A stretch of 63,683 nt of DNA, taken from NCBI GenBank assembly GCA_964564695.1, contig CAZMCC010000008.1, forward strand, positions 1 to 63,683, written 5' to 3'. This document shows, piece after piece, positions 22,916 through 30,821 of this stretch. How positions within the stretch are numbered: the stretch's first letter is position 1; each line of letters begins with the position of its first letter. The notes under the pieces are model-generated. The model was not told the DNA's origin. It made no database searches and was given only the letters and a program-made list of their open reading frames with translations. Source of the stretch: CAZMCC01 sp964564695 (GTDB lineage: Bacteria; Planctomycetota; Phycisphaerae; Phycisphaerales; UBA1924). Made by a program: the position numbers and the translations under genes.

Positions 22916-24904
22916 CTACGCCTCCACCGCGATGTCGCCCGTGGGCTTGGCCTGGCAAGCGAGGATCATCCCGTTGGCTTTGTCGGCGTCGTCAAGGGAG
23001 TCCTGGACGGCCATCTCGACCTCGCCGGAAGTCATCCTCACTTTGCATATCCCGCAGGTGCCGACGCGGCAGGAGTTCTGGATGCCGATGCCGAGTTCCT
23101 CGGAGAGTTCGAGCACGGTCTGACCGGCGTGGATCTTCGCCGACTTGTTGTTCGTAGAAAACGTCACCAGCGGGCCGGTGGCCGGGGCGGCTGGTGCGGA
23201 GGTGGTCCCTGCGGCGGCTGGTGTGGGCTTGGTGGCGCCGAATGCTTCGGTCTTCACCTGCTCGGGCGCGACGCCGAGTTCGATGAGGGCGGCCTTGATC
23301 GCGTCCATCATCGTGGGGGGCCCGCACAGGTGGACCCGGCGGGAAGCGATGTCGGGAACGGCCCGCGCGAGGAGTTCCTTGTTGATGTGCCCGCGCGTGC
23401 CCTTCCAATCCGTTCCTTCCGGGCGGGACATGGCGATCGTGACGTGCAGCCTCGGATTTGCCTGTTCCAGCGCGGCGAGCTCTTTGGCGAAGATGATGTC
23501 GGCCGGGACGCGGCAGGCGTAGACAAAGAAGATGTCGCCAGGCCAGGACCGCTCGGTGAGGTACCGGCTGATGCTCATCATGGGCGTGATCCCCACGCCC
23601 CCGGCGATGAGCACGATGCTGTCCGCCTCCGTGCCGTCGAAGGTGAACTTCCCGACCGGCCCCGAGGCCTCGATCAGGCTGCCCACCTTGAGTAGATCAA
23701 CGATGTGACGGGAGACCGCGCCCCGCGGCTCGCGCCGCACCGTGATCTCAACATACTCGCGTTGCGTCGGTGCCGACGAGATGGAGTACGAGCGGTTCAT
23801 CCGCGCGCCGCCGATCCAGAACGCCACGTTCAAGAACTGCCCGGGCACGAAGGTGAAGGGGAGCACGCCGCCCTCCGACGCGGGGAGGAGCCGGAACGTC
23901 TTGACGCTCGGCGTCTCCACGACGATGCTCCGGATGCGGAGCTGCCCCTTCCAGTTCGCGGTCATAGGCGGTACCGGGGTGGGCGCCGAAGCGGCCGGAG
24001 GAGACCTAGGGGGCGCGGCGTTGGCATCCACTGGGGGTGGCGCGGATTGGGCTTCTGCCGCGGGCGGCGGTGGCGTCTTGTCCGTTGGGGGAGTCTTCCC
24101 TCCCGGCGGCGGACCCGGCGTGGACGGGCCGGGCGTTCCGGCGAGTGGCGGCGCTGCTCCGGGCGGCGGCTTTCCCGAGCCGGAGTCCAGACGCCCAAAC
24201 AGCGCCGCAGCGCGGCGCATCTTGAACAAGTACATCGCGATCATCACCGCCGCGAACGCGATCAGAATCGCCATCAGGATCAGGTGCTCCCACGACAGGC
24301 CCCAAAGGCCGCGTGCCTCCGCGTGGGAAGGAGGCCCGGGCAGATTCATCTGGCCCTTGAACCACTGCACGGCCAGCGCGCGCGGGTCTTTGCCCTCAGC
24401 GATGGCCCGGTGCGCCGCCAGCCCGCTGTCGAACCTCGCGACCCCTTCTCTCAGCTTGGCCGTCGCCTCCTGCATCGCCGCAAAGTCGTTCGTTGGCGCA
24501 GCCTTGACCAGTTGGTCAAACGCCTCGGCCATGAGGTCGGTCCCGCTCTTCATACGCTCGTGGGCGGCCCGCTGGACTTCCTCGCGTTTCTCTGGTGGGA
24601 GGTCGGGCAGGTCCATGAGCGACGGATAGAGCGCCTTGGGGGGCGTGCCGCCCATCCCCTTCATCATCTCGCCCATGCCCTCCATCATGCCGCCCATGCC
24701 GCCCGCCGCACCCGGCTTTGTGGCTGACGCCGGGCCGGTCCCAGCGGCCGGCATCGCGCTGCCCGCCTGACCGGGGTGATGGCTGGCGTGCTCTTCGGGC
24801 GTCTGCGCGCGCAGATTTGACGCGCAGAGGAGCACGGCCAGGAGGCCGAGCGCAATGCCGGCTCGTCTGCGCGCGGCTTTGGCTCCGGATCGGTCCATGC
24901 TCAT
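22916..24904 (-). CDS. membrane-bound FAD/NAD(P)H oxidoreductase with C-terminal 2Fe-2S ferredoxin
   Basis: 662 residues in a rare order. Signal helix (13-33); Met/Gly-rich stretch (GGMMEGMGEMMKGMGG, 69-86); a helical domain; a membrane helix (208-227); a Pro-rich linker (245-312); an FNR-type FAD domain with RSYS 371-374; an NAD(P) domain with GGVGITPM 435-442 and CGPP 527-530; and a plant-type 2Fe-2S domain with C612, C617, C620 and C650. The Met-rich N-terminal portion looks like a CpxP-type copper module joined to the reductase. It overlaps the glucoamylase gene (ATGA) and precedes the cytochrome b-like gene by 3 bases. Confidence 0.88.
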   Translation of the reverse strand: MSMDRSGAKAARRRAGIALGLLAVLLCASNLRAQTPEEHASHHPGQAGSAMPAAGTGPASATKPGAAGGMGGMMEGMGEMMKGMGGTPPKALYPSLMDLPDLPPEKREEVQRAAHERMKSGTDLMAEAFDQLVKAAPTNDFAAMQEATAKLREGVARFDSGLAAHRAIAEGKDPRALAVQWFKGQMNLPGPPSHAEARGLWGLSWEHLILMAILIAFAAVMIAMYLFKMRRAAALFGRLDSGSGKPPPGAAPPLAGTPGPSTPGPPPGGKTPPTDKTPPPPAAEAQSAPPPVDANAAPPRSPPAASAPTPVPPMTANWKGQLRIRSIVVETPSVKTFRLLPASEGGVLPFTFVPGQFLNVAFWIGGARMNRSYSISSAPTQREYVEITVRREPRGAVSRHIVDLLKVGSLIEASGPVGKFTFDGTEADSIVLIAGGVGITPMMSISRYLTERSWPGDIFFVYACRVPADIIFAKELAALEQANPRLHVTIAMSRPEGTDWKGTRGHINKELLARAVPDIASRRVHLCGPPTMMDAIKAALIELGVAPEQVKTEAFGATKPTPAAAGTTSAPAAPATGPLVTFSTNNKSAKIHAGQTVLELSEELGIGIQNSCRVGTCGICKVRMTSGEVEMAVQDSLDDADKANGMILACQAKPTGDIAVEA

Positions 24905-27303
24905 AGGCTCACGCCCCTTTCGGGTTGATTTGACGCGGCAATCGCCACCTCAAAATTTTTCCCTTCCCATCCCTCTTGCCACCGCAAGGTAAAGGCAACG
25001 ATGGCGCCGGGCTGGAGCTGGTCCGAGGGCAAATCTCCAAACCAGCAACCGATTCCAACATCTCGCGTTTCCAAGTCGTGCGTCGTTGCCCAGCCATCCG
25101 CGCTCCAGTGGATCGTGGCGGCCCTCTCGGTAATCACGCGCAGCGTCTTCCCCTGGGCGATCTGTTGCGGCTGGTGGGCGAGCGTCCACATCTCGATCTT
25201 GCTGCCTGTCCCGCCCTGCGCGTAGCGCTGGTACACCGGCTCGATGCGGTCAAAGCACACGCCATCCTTGTGGCTTCGTACCAGCGCCAGATATTCCGCG
25301 TGCGACCAGCACAGCGGCATGGCCGAGCCCGTTGGACCGCCGCGCTTCAAGGCGCCGTTGGGCAGATCGTCGGCATCCCAGAGTTGCTCGGGCAACATGC
25401 CGCCCTCGTTGGCGGACTGTTCCATCGCCCCGATGAACGGCAGCGGATCGCGTCCGGCGGCCAGTTCGTAGTGGGCGCGTTCGCCCGCGAGGATCGGCCA
25501 GCAGCGCCCTTCGCCCGTCCCGTCGAAGGCGCCGCCGTCGGGCTTCTGTCCATAGCCGTCGTGGTTGTAGCGCCGCCACCCCGGCCCCTGCGGCAGATCG
25601 CGTTTGAGCACCCGGTTAACCACCGCGAGGGAGTCGACGATCAGCGGGTCCGCGGCGGCGCGAACCCCCAGCCGCACCAGTTGGAGAAAGTCGGCGCTGA
25701 CGATGTTGCGTGCCGGGTGCGTGCCACCCCCGTTGGCGAGAGCAATCTCCGCCCTGTCCGGGTCGGGCGAGGCGACGGCGTGCCGGGGATCGGCGGGCGT
25801 GATGCGGACGTAGTGGCGCGGTGTTCCTTTCACGAGTTCGCCGCGGCCGGTGACCAGCCAGTCTTCCAGGTGCGCCGAGAGCCAGTCCGCGTAGTCGAGC
25901 AGAAAGTCCGCGGCGAGCGCGTCCTCGCGGCCGCGCGCGAATTCCGCCGCGCACACCAGGCCGGCGATGATCGTCGCCAGCGTGGAGGGCGAGTAGCCGG
26001 AGTTCTCCTCCCAGCGTTCCTGCGCGGTCACCGGCCCGTGAAGGATCAGATACCGCGCGGCGCGAGAGACCATCGTCCACGGGTCAAACCGCCGGAGCGC
26101 CCCGGCCCGCTGCAACCGCCAGGCGAGCAGGATCGGCGCGGCCACCTGATCGAGCTGGATGCCCTTCCAGTACGCCTCCCCGGAGATCGAACTGTTCTGC
26201 GGCAGACTGCCGTCGGCCGCTTGCACGCACGCGAGCCAGATCAGCGACCGCAGCGGCGACTCGGTGTGCCCGCACGCCAGCAGCGCCATGGCCGTCTGCA
26301 CCAGGTCGCGCGTCCAGACCAGGTGATAGCCGCCCCACGCGCTGTCGTCCTTGGTGTCACCCCAGGGCACGCTCAGCGACGCCACGAAGGCGCCCTGGAA
26401 GGTCTTGTCCTCGTGGGCCAGCAGCAGGCACTGGCTGAGCCGCACCAGCGAGCCCCCGTCCTTGGTGTGCGCGCTCAGATCGACCCTGGCGCGAGCGCGT
26501 TGCCACTGACTCACATACTTCTCGCGCTGGTCGGCAAATGGAGTCGCGAGCGATTGCAGGAGGTGGGCCGATGCGCTGTGCCGGGTGCGGCCGAAGCCCA
26601 CGCCCAGCGTGAACTCCATGCCGCCGGACAGATCGATCTCTCCCATCAGGGCGATGTTGCCGTCCTCGGCCCGCTCGAACTCCCAGTCCATCTTGAAGTT
26701 GTCCATCAGGTCCCGCCAGCCGTCGCTGGACCCGACGTACCCGACCGAGCGGCGCGTGAAGTCGGGCGCGCAGCCGAAGGACATGTCGATGTCCTCCCGG
26801 TGGACATCGAAGAGCTTGCGGCCGCCCACCCCGCACCAGCAGGCCGAGTTGTTCTTGCCCGTGCCCTTGACGTGCGGGGCGAGCAGCGCGAACAGACGCA
26901 GCTTGCCGCGCAGCGCCGGGTCCAGGATGTCCAGCCGCGTGTGCACCAGCACGACCGGCGAGTGCGGGTCCACGACGATTTCCTTGACGATGGCGTACCG
27001 TCCGTCGGGGTCGGTGTTGGTGAGCCGGTAGAGCAGCGACCCCGGCTCGGGATATTCGGTCTTGTGGAGCAGGTCGCGTTTTTCCTCGTGGCAGAACGAT
27101 TCGCCGTCGGTGATGAGCAGCTGCAGGTCGCGGGTGTTGGGCGTATCGACGTAGGGAAAGTAGATCTCGTTGACGATGCCGTGGCTGAGCGTGAACCAGA
27201 CGCGGGAACTGCTGTGGTACGCGGTGCCGACGCCGTCCTTGGCGCTGGAGGTCCAGCGCGGCTCGATCCCCGGGGCTCCGAAGGCGATGGAGTCCTTGTT
27301 CAT
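24901..27303 (-). CDS. Glycoside hydrolase family 15 (glucoamylase-type)
   Basis: 800 residues, cytosolic (no signal). An N-terminal beta-sandwich domain (1-270) is followed by the alpha/alpha barrel. The catalytic Glu residues are seen: E433 in WEENSGYSP (acid) and E639 in GGMLPEQLWD (base). Other landmarks are GGYHLVWTRDLVQ near 325 and GEGRCWPILAGERAHY near 597. The enzyme releases glucose from alpha-glucans, or from trehalose in some relatives. It is unexpected inside a metal island; a CBM48 protein gene lies close by, so the pair may act on glycogen. Confidence 0.9.
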   Translation of the reverse strand: MNKDSIAFGAPGIEPRWTSSAKDGVGTAYHSSSRVWFTLSHGIVNEIYFPYVDTPNTRDLQLLITDGESFCHEEKRDLLHKTEYPEPGSLLYRLTNTDPDGRYAIVKEIVVDPHSPVVLVHTRLDILDPALRGKLRLFALLAPHVKGTGKNNSACWCGVGGRKLFDVHREDIDMSFGCAPDFTRRSVGYVGSSDGWRDLMDNFKMDWEFERAEDGNIALMGEIDLSGGMEFTLGVGFGRTRHSASAHLLQSLATPFADQREKYVSQWQRARARVDLSAHTKDGGSLVRLSQCLLLAHEDKTFQGAFVASLSVPWGDTKDDSAWGGYHLVWTRDLVQTAMALLACGHTESPLRSLIWLACVQAADGSLPQNSSISGEAYWKGIQLDQVAAPILLAWRLQRAGALRRFDPWTMVSRAARYLILHGPVTAQERWEENSGYSPSTLATIIAGLVCAAEFARGREDALAADFLLDYADWLSAHLEDWLVTGRGELVKGTPRHYVRITPADPRHAVASPDPDRAEIALANGGGTHPARNIVSADFLQLVRLGVRAAADPLIVDSLAVVNRVLKRDLPQGPGWRRYNHDGYGQKPDGGAFDGTGEGRCWPILAGERAHYELAAGRDPLPFIGAMEQSANEGGMLPEQLWDADDLPNGALKRGGPTGSAMPLCWSHAEYLALVRSHKDGVCFDRIEPVYQRYAQGGTGSKIEMWTLAHQPQQIAQGKTLRVITERAATIHWSADGWATTHDLETRDVGIGCWFGDLPSDQLQPGAIVAFTLRWQEGWEGKNFEVAIAASNQPERGVSL

Positions 27304-27361
27304 GGGAGCGCCTCACCGGCATGGTCCACTGACGCCGCGAGAATGACCTGCAGCATTGGCA

Positions 27362-27781
27362 TCACGCATGCGCTCCGGTCGGCGGGGCTGCGCCCGCCGC
27401 CGTCGGCTGCGACCTGCGGATCACCTCGTCCCGCTGCCACTTGCGGAAGTTGGCGCTCTTGACCAGGCGCCCGGCGGTGAAGCCGACGACGAAGTACACG
27501 CCGATCATGGCGTACTGGTCCGCGTTGGCCAGCGGGGAGTTCCGCCACGACCACAGGATGTGCCCGAGGTAGAGCGTGCCCACCGCCGCCGCCGCGATCA
27601 GACCGCCCCGGACCTCGGCCGCCACCGCGGCCTTCAGGACCGGCACCATGAACAACCCCGCCAGCAGGATGTGCAGGCCGTGGACCGCGTGGGTCCTTGT
27701 CCCCAGCGCGAAGTGAACCGCGGCGATCACCGCCGCCCACACCGCAGCGCTGCGAAGTTGAAAGGCTTTCTCCGGGTCCAT
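27362..27781 (-). CDS. four-helix membrane protein, unknown
   Basis: 139 residues with four membrane segments: AVWAAVIAAVHFALG, LHILLAGLFMVPVLKAAV, GLIAAAAVGTLYLGHILWSW and YAMIGVYFVVGFTAGRLV. His residues lie near helix ends (VHFALG, VHGLHI, GHILWSW). Not recognised. It is tightly spaced after the CBM48 gene (9 bases) and before the glucoamylase gene. Confidence 0.65.
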   Translation of the reverse strand: MDPEKAFQLRSAAVWAAVIAAVHFALGTRTHAVHGLHILLAGLFMVPVLKAAVAAEVRGGLIAAAAVGTLYLGHILWSWRNSPLANADQYAMIGVYFVVGFTAGRLVKSANFRKWQRDEVIRRSQPTAAGAAPPTGAHA

Positions 27782-27790
27782 CGGGGCTCC

Positions 27791-28144
27791 TCACGCGAGC
27801 TGACGCAGGTGGTCCGCCTGCTCGGCGGCATCCTTCACCTCGATAATCCGGTTCATCGTGCCGAACTGGTTGGCCACGCAGCCGGGGCAGCCGTCGTAGT
27901 GCTTGTCGCACCCCGGCTCGCAGCACCACTGCCCGTCGATGACGAACTTGTACTCGTGGCGGCCCGGGGGCAGGTCGAGCGTCAGCGCCCACTGCCCGTC
28001 GCCGGTGCGTTTGAGCGGATGCGAAGAAGGGTTCCAGTCGTTGAACGTACCGGCGACGAAGACTTCCTTGGCCTTGGGCGCCTTGGTGGACAGGACCAAC
28101 CCGCCGTGCTTGCCATGCTTCCCGTTCTTGTCGTGATGTCCCAT
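27791..28144 (-). CDS. CBM48 (glycogen-binding) protein with Cys insertion
   Basis: 117 residues. The domain has the expected core: VFVAGTFNDWNP, MxL-like PLKRTGDG, and WALTLDLPPGRHEYKFVIDGQW, as in AMPK-beta and isoamylase N-terminal modules that bind alpha-glucans. Two unusual parts: a His/Lys/Gly N-terminus (MGHHDKNGKHGKHGG) and a Cys insertion (WCCEPGCDKHYDGCPGC) in place of the usual DP-x loop. The latter may bind metal. Adjacent to the glucoamylase gene. Confidence 0.82.
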   Translation of the reverse strand: MGHHDKNGKHGKHGGLVLSTKAPKAKEVFVAGTFNDWNPSSHPLKRTGDGQWALTLDLPPGRHEYKFVIDGQWCCEPGCDKHYDGCPGCVANQFGTMNRIIEVKDAAEQADHLRQLA

Positions 28145-28189
28145 TGCGAATCTCCTGAAAGAGGGTGATTTGGTGGTCAGACGTTCCGC

Positions 28190-29242
28190 TCACATGTCCG
28201 ACATTCCGCCGCCCGCGGGCATGGCCGGCGCGGCCGGGGCCATCGGCGTCGGTACCGGCGGGAGCATTCCGGTCAGTTGCTTGCGCTGCTCGTCGGTGAG
28301 CACTTTGGCCGCCTCGCCGCACGCGCGGATGAACGCGATGCGCTGGTCCCCCTGGAGCTTGGCGATCTGCTGCACCTTGGTGTCGATCGCCGCGGCGTCG
28401 GGCTGATCGGCGGCGGTGAGCACCCAGAGTTCCTGCTCGGCCTCCTCGACCCTCCGCTGGAACTGGGCCTGCTGGAGCAGGGCCTGCTCCTTCTTCTGGC
28501 TCAGGGCGGTCTGCTGTTCCAGCGTGAGCGTGATGTGCTCAGGGTGGTCGAGGAAGAAGCCGGTGGCCCCGATGTGGTAGATGTGGGAGGCGCCCGGGAA
28601 GCCGGGAAGGGCCGAGGGCATCGCCATCGCCGCGGGGCTCCCCGCGCCGCCCATGGGCATCGAGCCCATGCCCATCATCTTCATCATCCCGTCCATGCCC
28701 ATCCCACCACCAGCCGCGCCACCGGACATGCCGCCCATCATCATCATGTCCATCTTGCCGTCCATGTCCATCATGCCCATGCCGCCGCCCGCGGGCTGAC
28801 CTGCGGGCATCGGAGCCATGCCGCCAGCCCCCGTCATGGGCTGGGCCTGCATCGGCTGCATGGGCTGCATCTGGCCGCTGCCCATTGGCCCCTGCATCTT
28901 GCCCTTCCCGGGCATTGCCATGCCACCACCAGCGGCGGCCGGGGCCTGCGCGGCGTGTCCCTGCATCATCGCCGCCTGGAGCTTGGCGACTTCGGCCCGC
29001 AGGGCCGCAATCTGGTTGACGAGATCGGCATTTGCGCCGGACGTCGCGCCGGGCTGCGCGCCAGCCGCATCCGCTTGCTTCAGGTGCGCCGCGTGCGTCG
29101 CCGGGTCCACGCCCGCGGGGGGCGTCGTCGGATGAGCGGCGGGCGGTGTAGCGGGCTGTGCTTGTGCGAACGAGGGGCTGGCGAATGGGAGGATCGCTGT
29201 GGCGGTCCCGGCAAGCAGGAGAGTTCTCAGTAGGCGAGTCAT
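28190..29242 (-). CDS. exported Met-rich Spy/CpxP-like protein
   Basis: 350 residues. Signal peptide ending ASPSFA; Pro/Ala-rich segment; a short coiled coil (NADLVNQIAALRAEVAKLQ); then about 130 residues with very many Met, Gly and Pro (MDMDGKMDMMMMGGM and similar). The C-terminal third has the LTLEQQ and LTDEQRKQL motifs of the Spy/CpxP family of periplasmic stress chaperones. The Met region would bind Cu(I) or Ag(I). The protein is more than twice the length of ordinary Spy. Confidence 0.8.
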   Translation of the reverse strand: MTRLLRTLLLAGTATAILPFASPSFAQAQPATPPAAHPTTPPAGVDPATHAAHLKQADAAGAQPGATSGANADLVNQIAALRAEVAKLQAAMMQGHAAQAPAAAGGGMAMPGKGKMQGPMGSGQMQPMQPMQAQPMTGAGGMAPMPAGQPAGGGMGMMDMDGKMDMMMMGGMSGGAAGGGMGMDGMMKMMGMGSMPMGGAGSPAAMAMPSALPGFPGASHIYHIGATGFFLDHPEHITLTLEQQTALSQKKEQALLQQAQFQRRVEEAEQELWVLTAADQPDAAAIDTKVQQIAKLQGDQRIAFIRACGEAAKVLTDEQRKQLTGMLPPVPTPMAPAAPAMPAGGGMSDM

Positions 29243-29333
29243 GGTGTTTTCCTTTGACAGAGAGGGTGGGGGCGGGGTTCGATGGGTTCCGACGCGGAGC
29301 GTCCGCGTGGACCTTGGTTTGAGAATGGGGGAG

Positions 29334-29708
29334 TCACTTGGGCGGTGCGCACATGTCGCACGCCAGACCCTCCGGCGCGCACTTGGCGCACTTGATCGTC
29401 TGGACGCCGGTCTCCGTGTAGAACGACACCTCCGTCTTGCACTCGGTGCACTGGTGGACGCGGTCCACGACAGTGCGGTACTCGCCTCCGCGAGCCAGAG
29501 TACCGCTGCCTCCGTAACGAATGCCCGCGAGCCCCGACGGGTACCACTGGCGATATTGTGTGGCCAACTCGTAGCACTCGCGGCAGACAGGCTTGACCCC
29601 GGGCTGGGCGCCCGTCATGGCGTGCTTGTCCGTCTGGCAGCCCGCCAGACCGAGCGTTCCGACCGCCGCGACGGCGGCGAGCATGCTGATCGTGTTTCTG
29701 GGGTTCAT
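29334..29708 (-). CDS. Cys-rich lipoprotein, paralog 3 of 4
   Basis: 124 residues from the ATG at 29708. Lipobox LAGC, then QTDKHAM. Paired cysteines: CREC, CTEC, CAKC and CDMC, in the same order as paralogs 1, 2 and 4. The segment CTECKTEVSFYTETG nearly matches that of paralog 2, and CAKCAPEGLACD matches it too. Second gene in the 30244 run. Family unknown to me; metal binding in the envelope is inferred. Confidence 0.75.
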   Translation of the reverse strand: MNPRNTISMLAAVAAVGTLGLAGCQTDKHAMTGAQPGVKPVCRECYELATQYRQWYPSGLAGIRYGGSGTLARGGEYRTVVDRVHQCTECKTEVSFYTETGVQTIKCAKCAPEGLACDMCAPPK

Positions 29709-29749
29709 GTTCCGGCTCCTTCTTTGACCCGGTGTACCGCACCGACCCA

Positions 29750-30244
29750 TCACTTTGCCTTCGCGCGTGCCAGCATGTCCTCGGCCTCGGCGACATAGAA
29801 CTCCGTGGAGGCCAAGTCGAATGTCGAGAACGCGCCCTTGGCGTTGGCATCCGCAACCGTCTTGGCCCACTCCCGCATCCACTCCACGTGGCGCTCGATG
29901 GCCGCGACTCCGCCGTCGCCGCCGCCGGGCTTGGTGCGCTCCACATCAATTCCCGCCTCCATGCGGCGCTTGGACCACAGGTACGTGTGCTCAACGCCCT
30001 GGTGACCGCGCGGCGCGCCGGTCTGCATGTCGTGCAGGATCTTGCAGGTCTTCTCGGCCGCCGCGAGTCTCGCCTTGGCGGTCTCCTCCACGGACGAACC
30101 AACGGCCGGGGCGTTGTGCCCCGCGTGGGGGTCATTGGCGGGTTGAGCCGTCTGCCCCGCGACGAGGCCACCCGTCGCGGCCACCGCGAGCGCTGCGCCT
30201 GCGAAGGAGAGGATCAGGACTCTGCGGATGTTGACGGTCTTCAT
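29750..30244 (-). CDS. exported helical protein, paralog of the 43338 gene
   Basis: 164 residues with a signal peptide (VLILSFAGAALAVAATGG). After an HAGHN segment the protein is helical: RLAAAEKTCKILHDM, VEHTYLWSKRRMEA, VADANAKGAFSTFDLASTEFYVAEAEDMLARAKAK. The 43338 protein shares these blocks (AEKACKMLHDL, VEHSYLWSLRRFEA, LADANAKGAFSKFDVACTEYYVAEAEELLAKAKAR). Unknown family with one conserved Cys and several His. First gene of its run; the conserved element 30321-30340 is 77-97 bases upstream. Confidence 0.7.
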   Translation of the reverse strand: MKTVNIRRVLILSFAGAALAVAATGGLVAGQTAQPANDPHAGHNAPAVGSSVEETAKARLAAAEKTCKILHDMQTGAPRGHQGVEHTYLWSKRRMEAGIDVERTKPGGGDGGVAAIERHVEWMREWAKTVADANAKGAFSTFDLASTEFYVAEAEDMLARAKAK

Positions 30245-30317
30245 GGTTGATGTCCTTGTCGAACGCCGGGTATCTCGTTTCTGACGCGGTCATCATGCGG
30301 CGAGCGCGACGACGGAT

Positions 30318-30821
30318 CTAGGCGGAAGTTTCCCCAACCGGGGTGCTCTGACTCGGCCGCGGGGCGCCAGGCCGGCGCAACTCGTCCATTAGGGCGCAGA
30401 GCCCACCGCGCAGGGTCTGCGCGGCCGCGGGGCCTTCGGCGGACGCCGTGCGCCTGTGAACGGTCGTCGTGCGGGGCTCAACGGGGCCCGTGCGCCTGAC
30501 TATGAGCTCCGTTGACCGTTCCACGGGCTCCGTGCGCCTGTCTACGGTCCTTGTCGCTCGGTCTACGGCCATCGTCGAGGGTTCCACGAGCCTTGTAGAG
30601 GGGTCTGCGGCGCTCGTCGCTCGGTCCGTCTCGGTCGCGATAACGGCGTCGCTCGCGGACGGCAGGGCGGCGGGCGGGTGGGGCGGGTCGGGGGGCATCC
30701 ACCAGTCGGTCACCCATTCGTTGCACCCGCATCCACATCCGCGGGAACAGGGAGTCTCGGGATGGCCGCAGGGGCTGGTTTCATTGGAGCGCGGGGAGTG
30801 CGTGGTGCGGTAATTAAGCAT
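30318..30821 (-). CDS. heptad-repeat protein with Cys-rich N-terminus
   Basis: 167 residues from the ATG at 30821, which has a near-perfect GAAGGAGGT 7 bases upstream inside the end of the malic enzyme gene. The N-terminus has CGHPETPCSRGCGCGCNEW, a dense Cys cluster. Residues 60-125 are about nine 7-residue repeats of the type V-D-R-x-T-x-x (STRLVEP, STMAVDR, ATRTVDR, RTEPVER, STELIVR), encoded by a 21-bp DNA array. The C-terminus ends PVGETSA, encoded by DNA that is also the conserved element at 30321. Unknown family. Confidence 0.6.
   Translation of the reverse strand: MLNYRTTHSPRSNETSPCGHPETPCSRGCGCGCNEWVTDWWMPPDPPHPPAALPSASDAVIATETDRATSAADPSTRLVEPSTMAVDRATRTVDRRTEPVERSTELIVRRTGPVEPRTTTVHRRTASAEGPAAAQTLRGGLCALMDELRRPGAPRPSQSTPVGETSA
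30321..30340 (-). promoter_or_regulatory. conserved operon-head element, copy 3
   Basis: Minus strand: CGGTTGGGGAAACTTCCGCC, 77-97 bases upstream of the 30244 start. It lies within the last codons of the heptad-repeat gene. Same core as at 16267, 18695 and 35371. Confidence 0.7.
30447..30635. repeat. 21-bp tandem array, nine units
   Basis: Units of exactly 21 bp begin at 30447, 30468, 30489, 30510, 30531, 30552, 30573, 30594 and 30615. A loose consensus on the plus strand is CGTnGnncGgTCyACGG. It is coding in the minus-strand heptad-repeat gene and lies 107 bases upstream of the conserved element at 30321. Same period as the 18778 array but without its clear GGAA/TTCC arms. Confidence 0.75.

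Noticed and set aside
30447..30635. CRISPR array
   Set aside because: Units are contiguous 21-bp repeats with no spacers and no cas genes are present.
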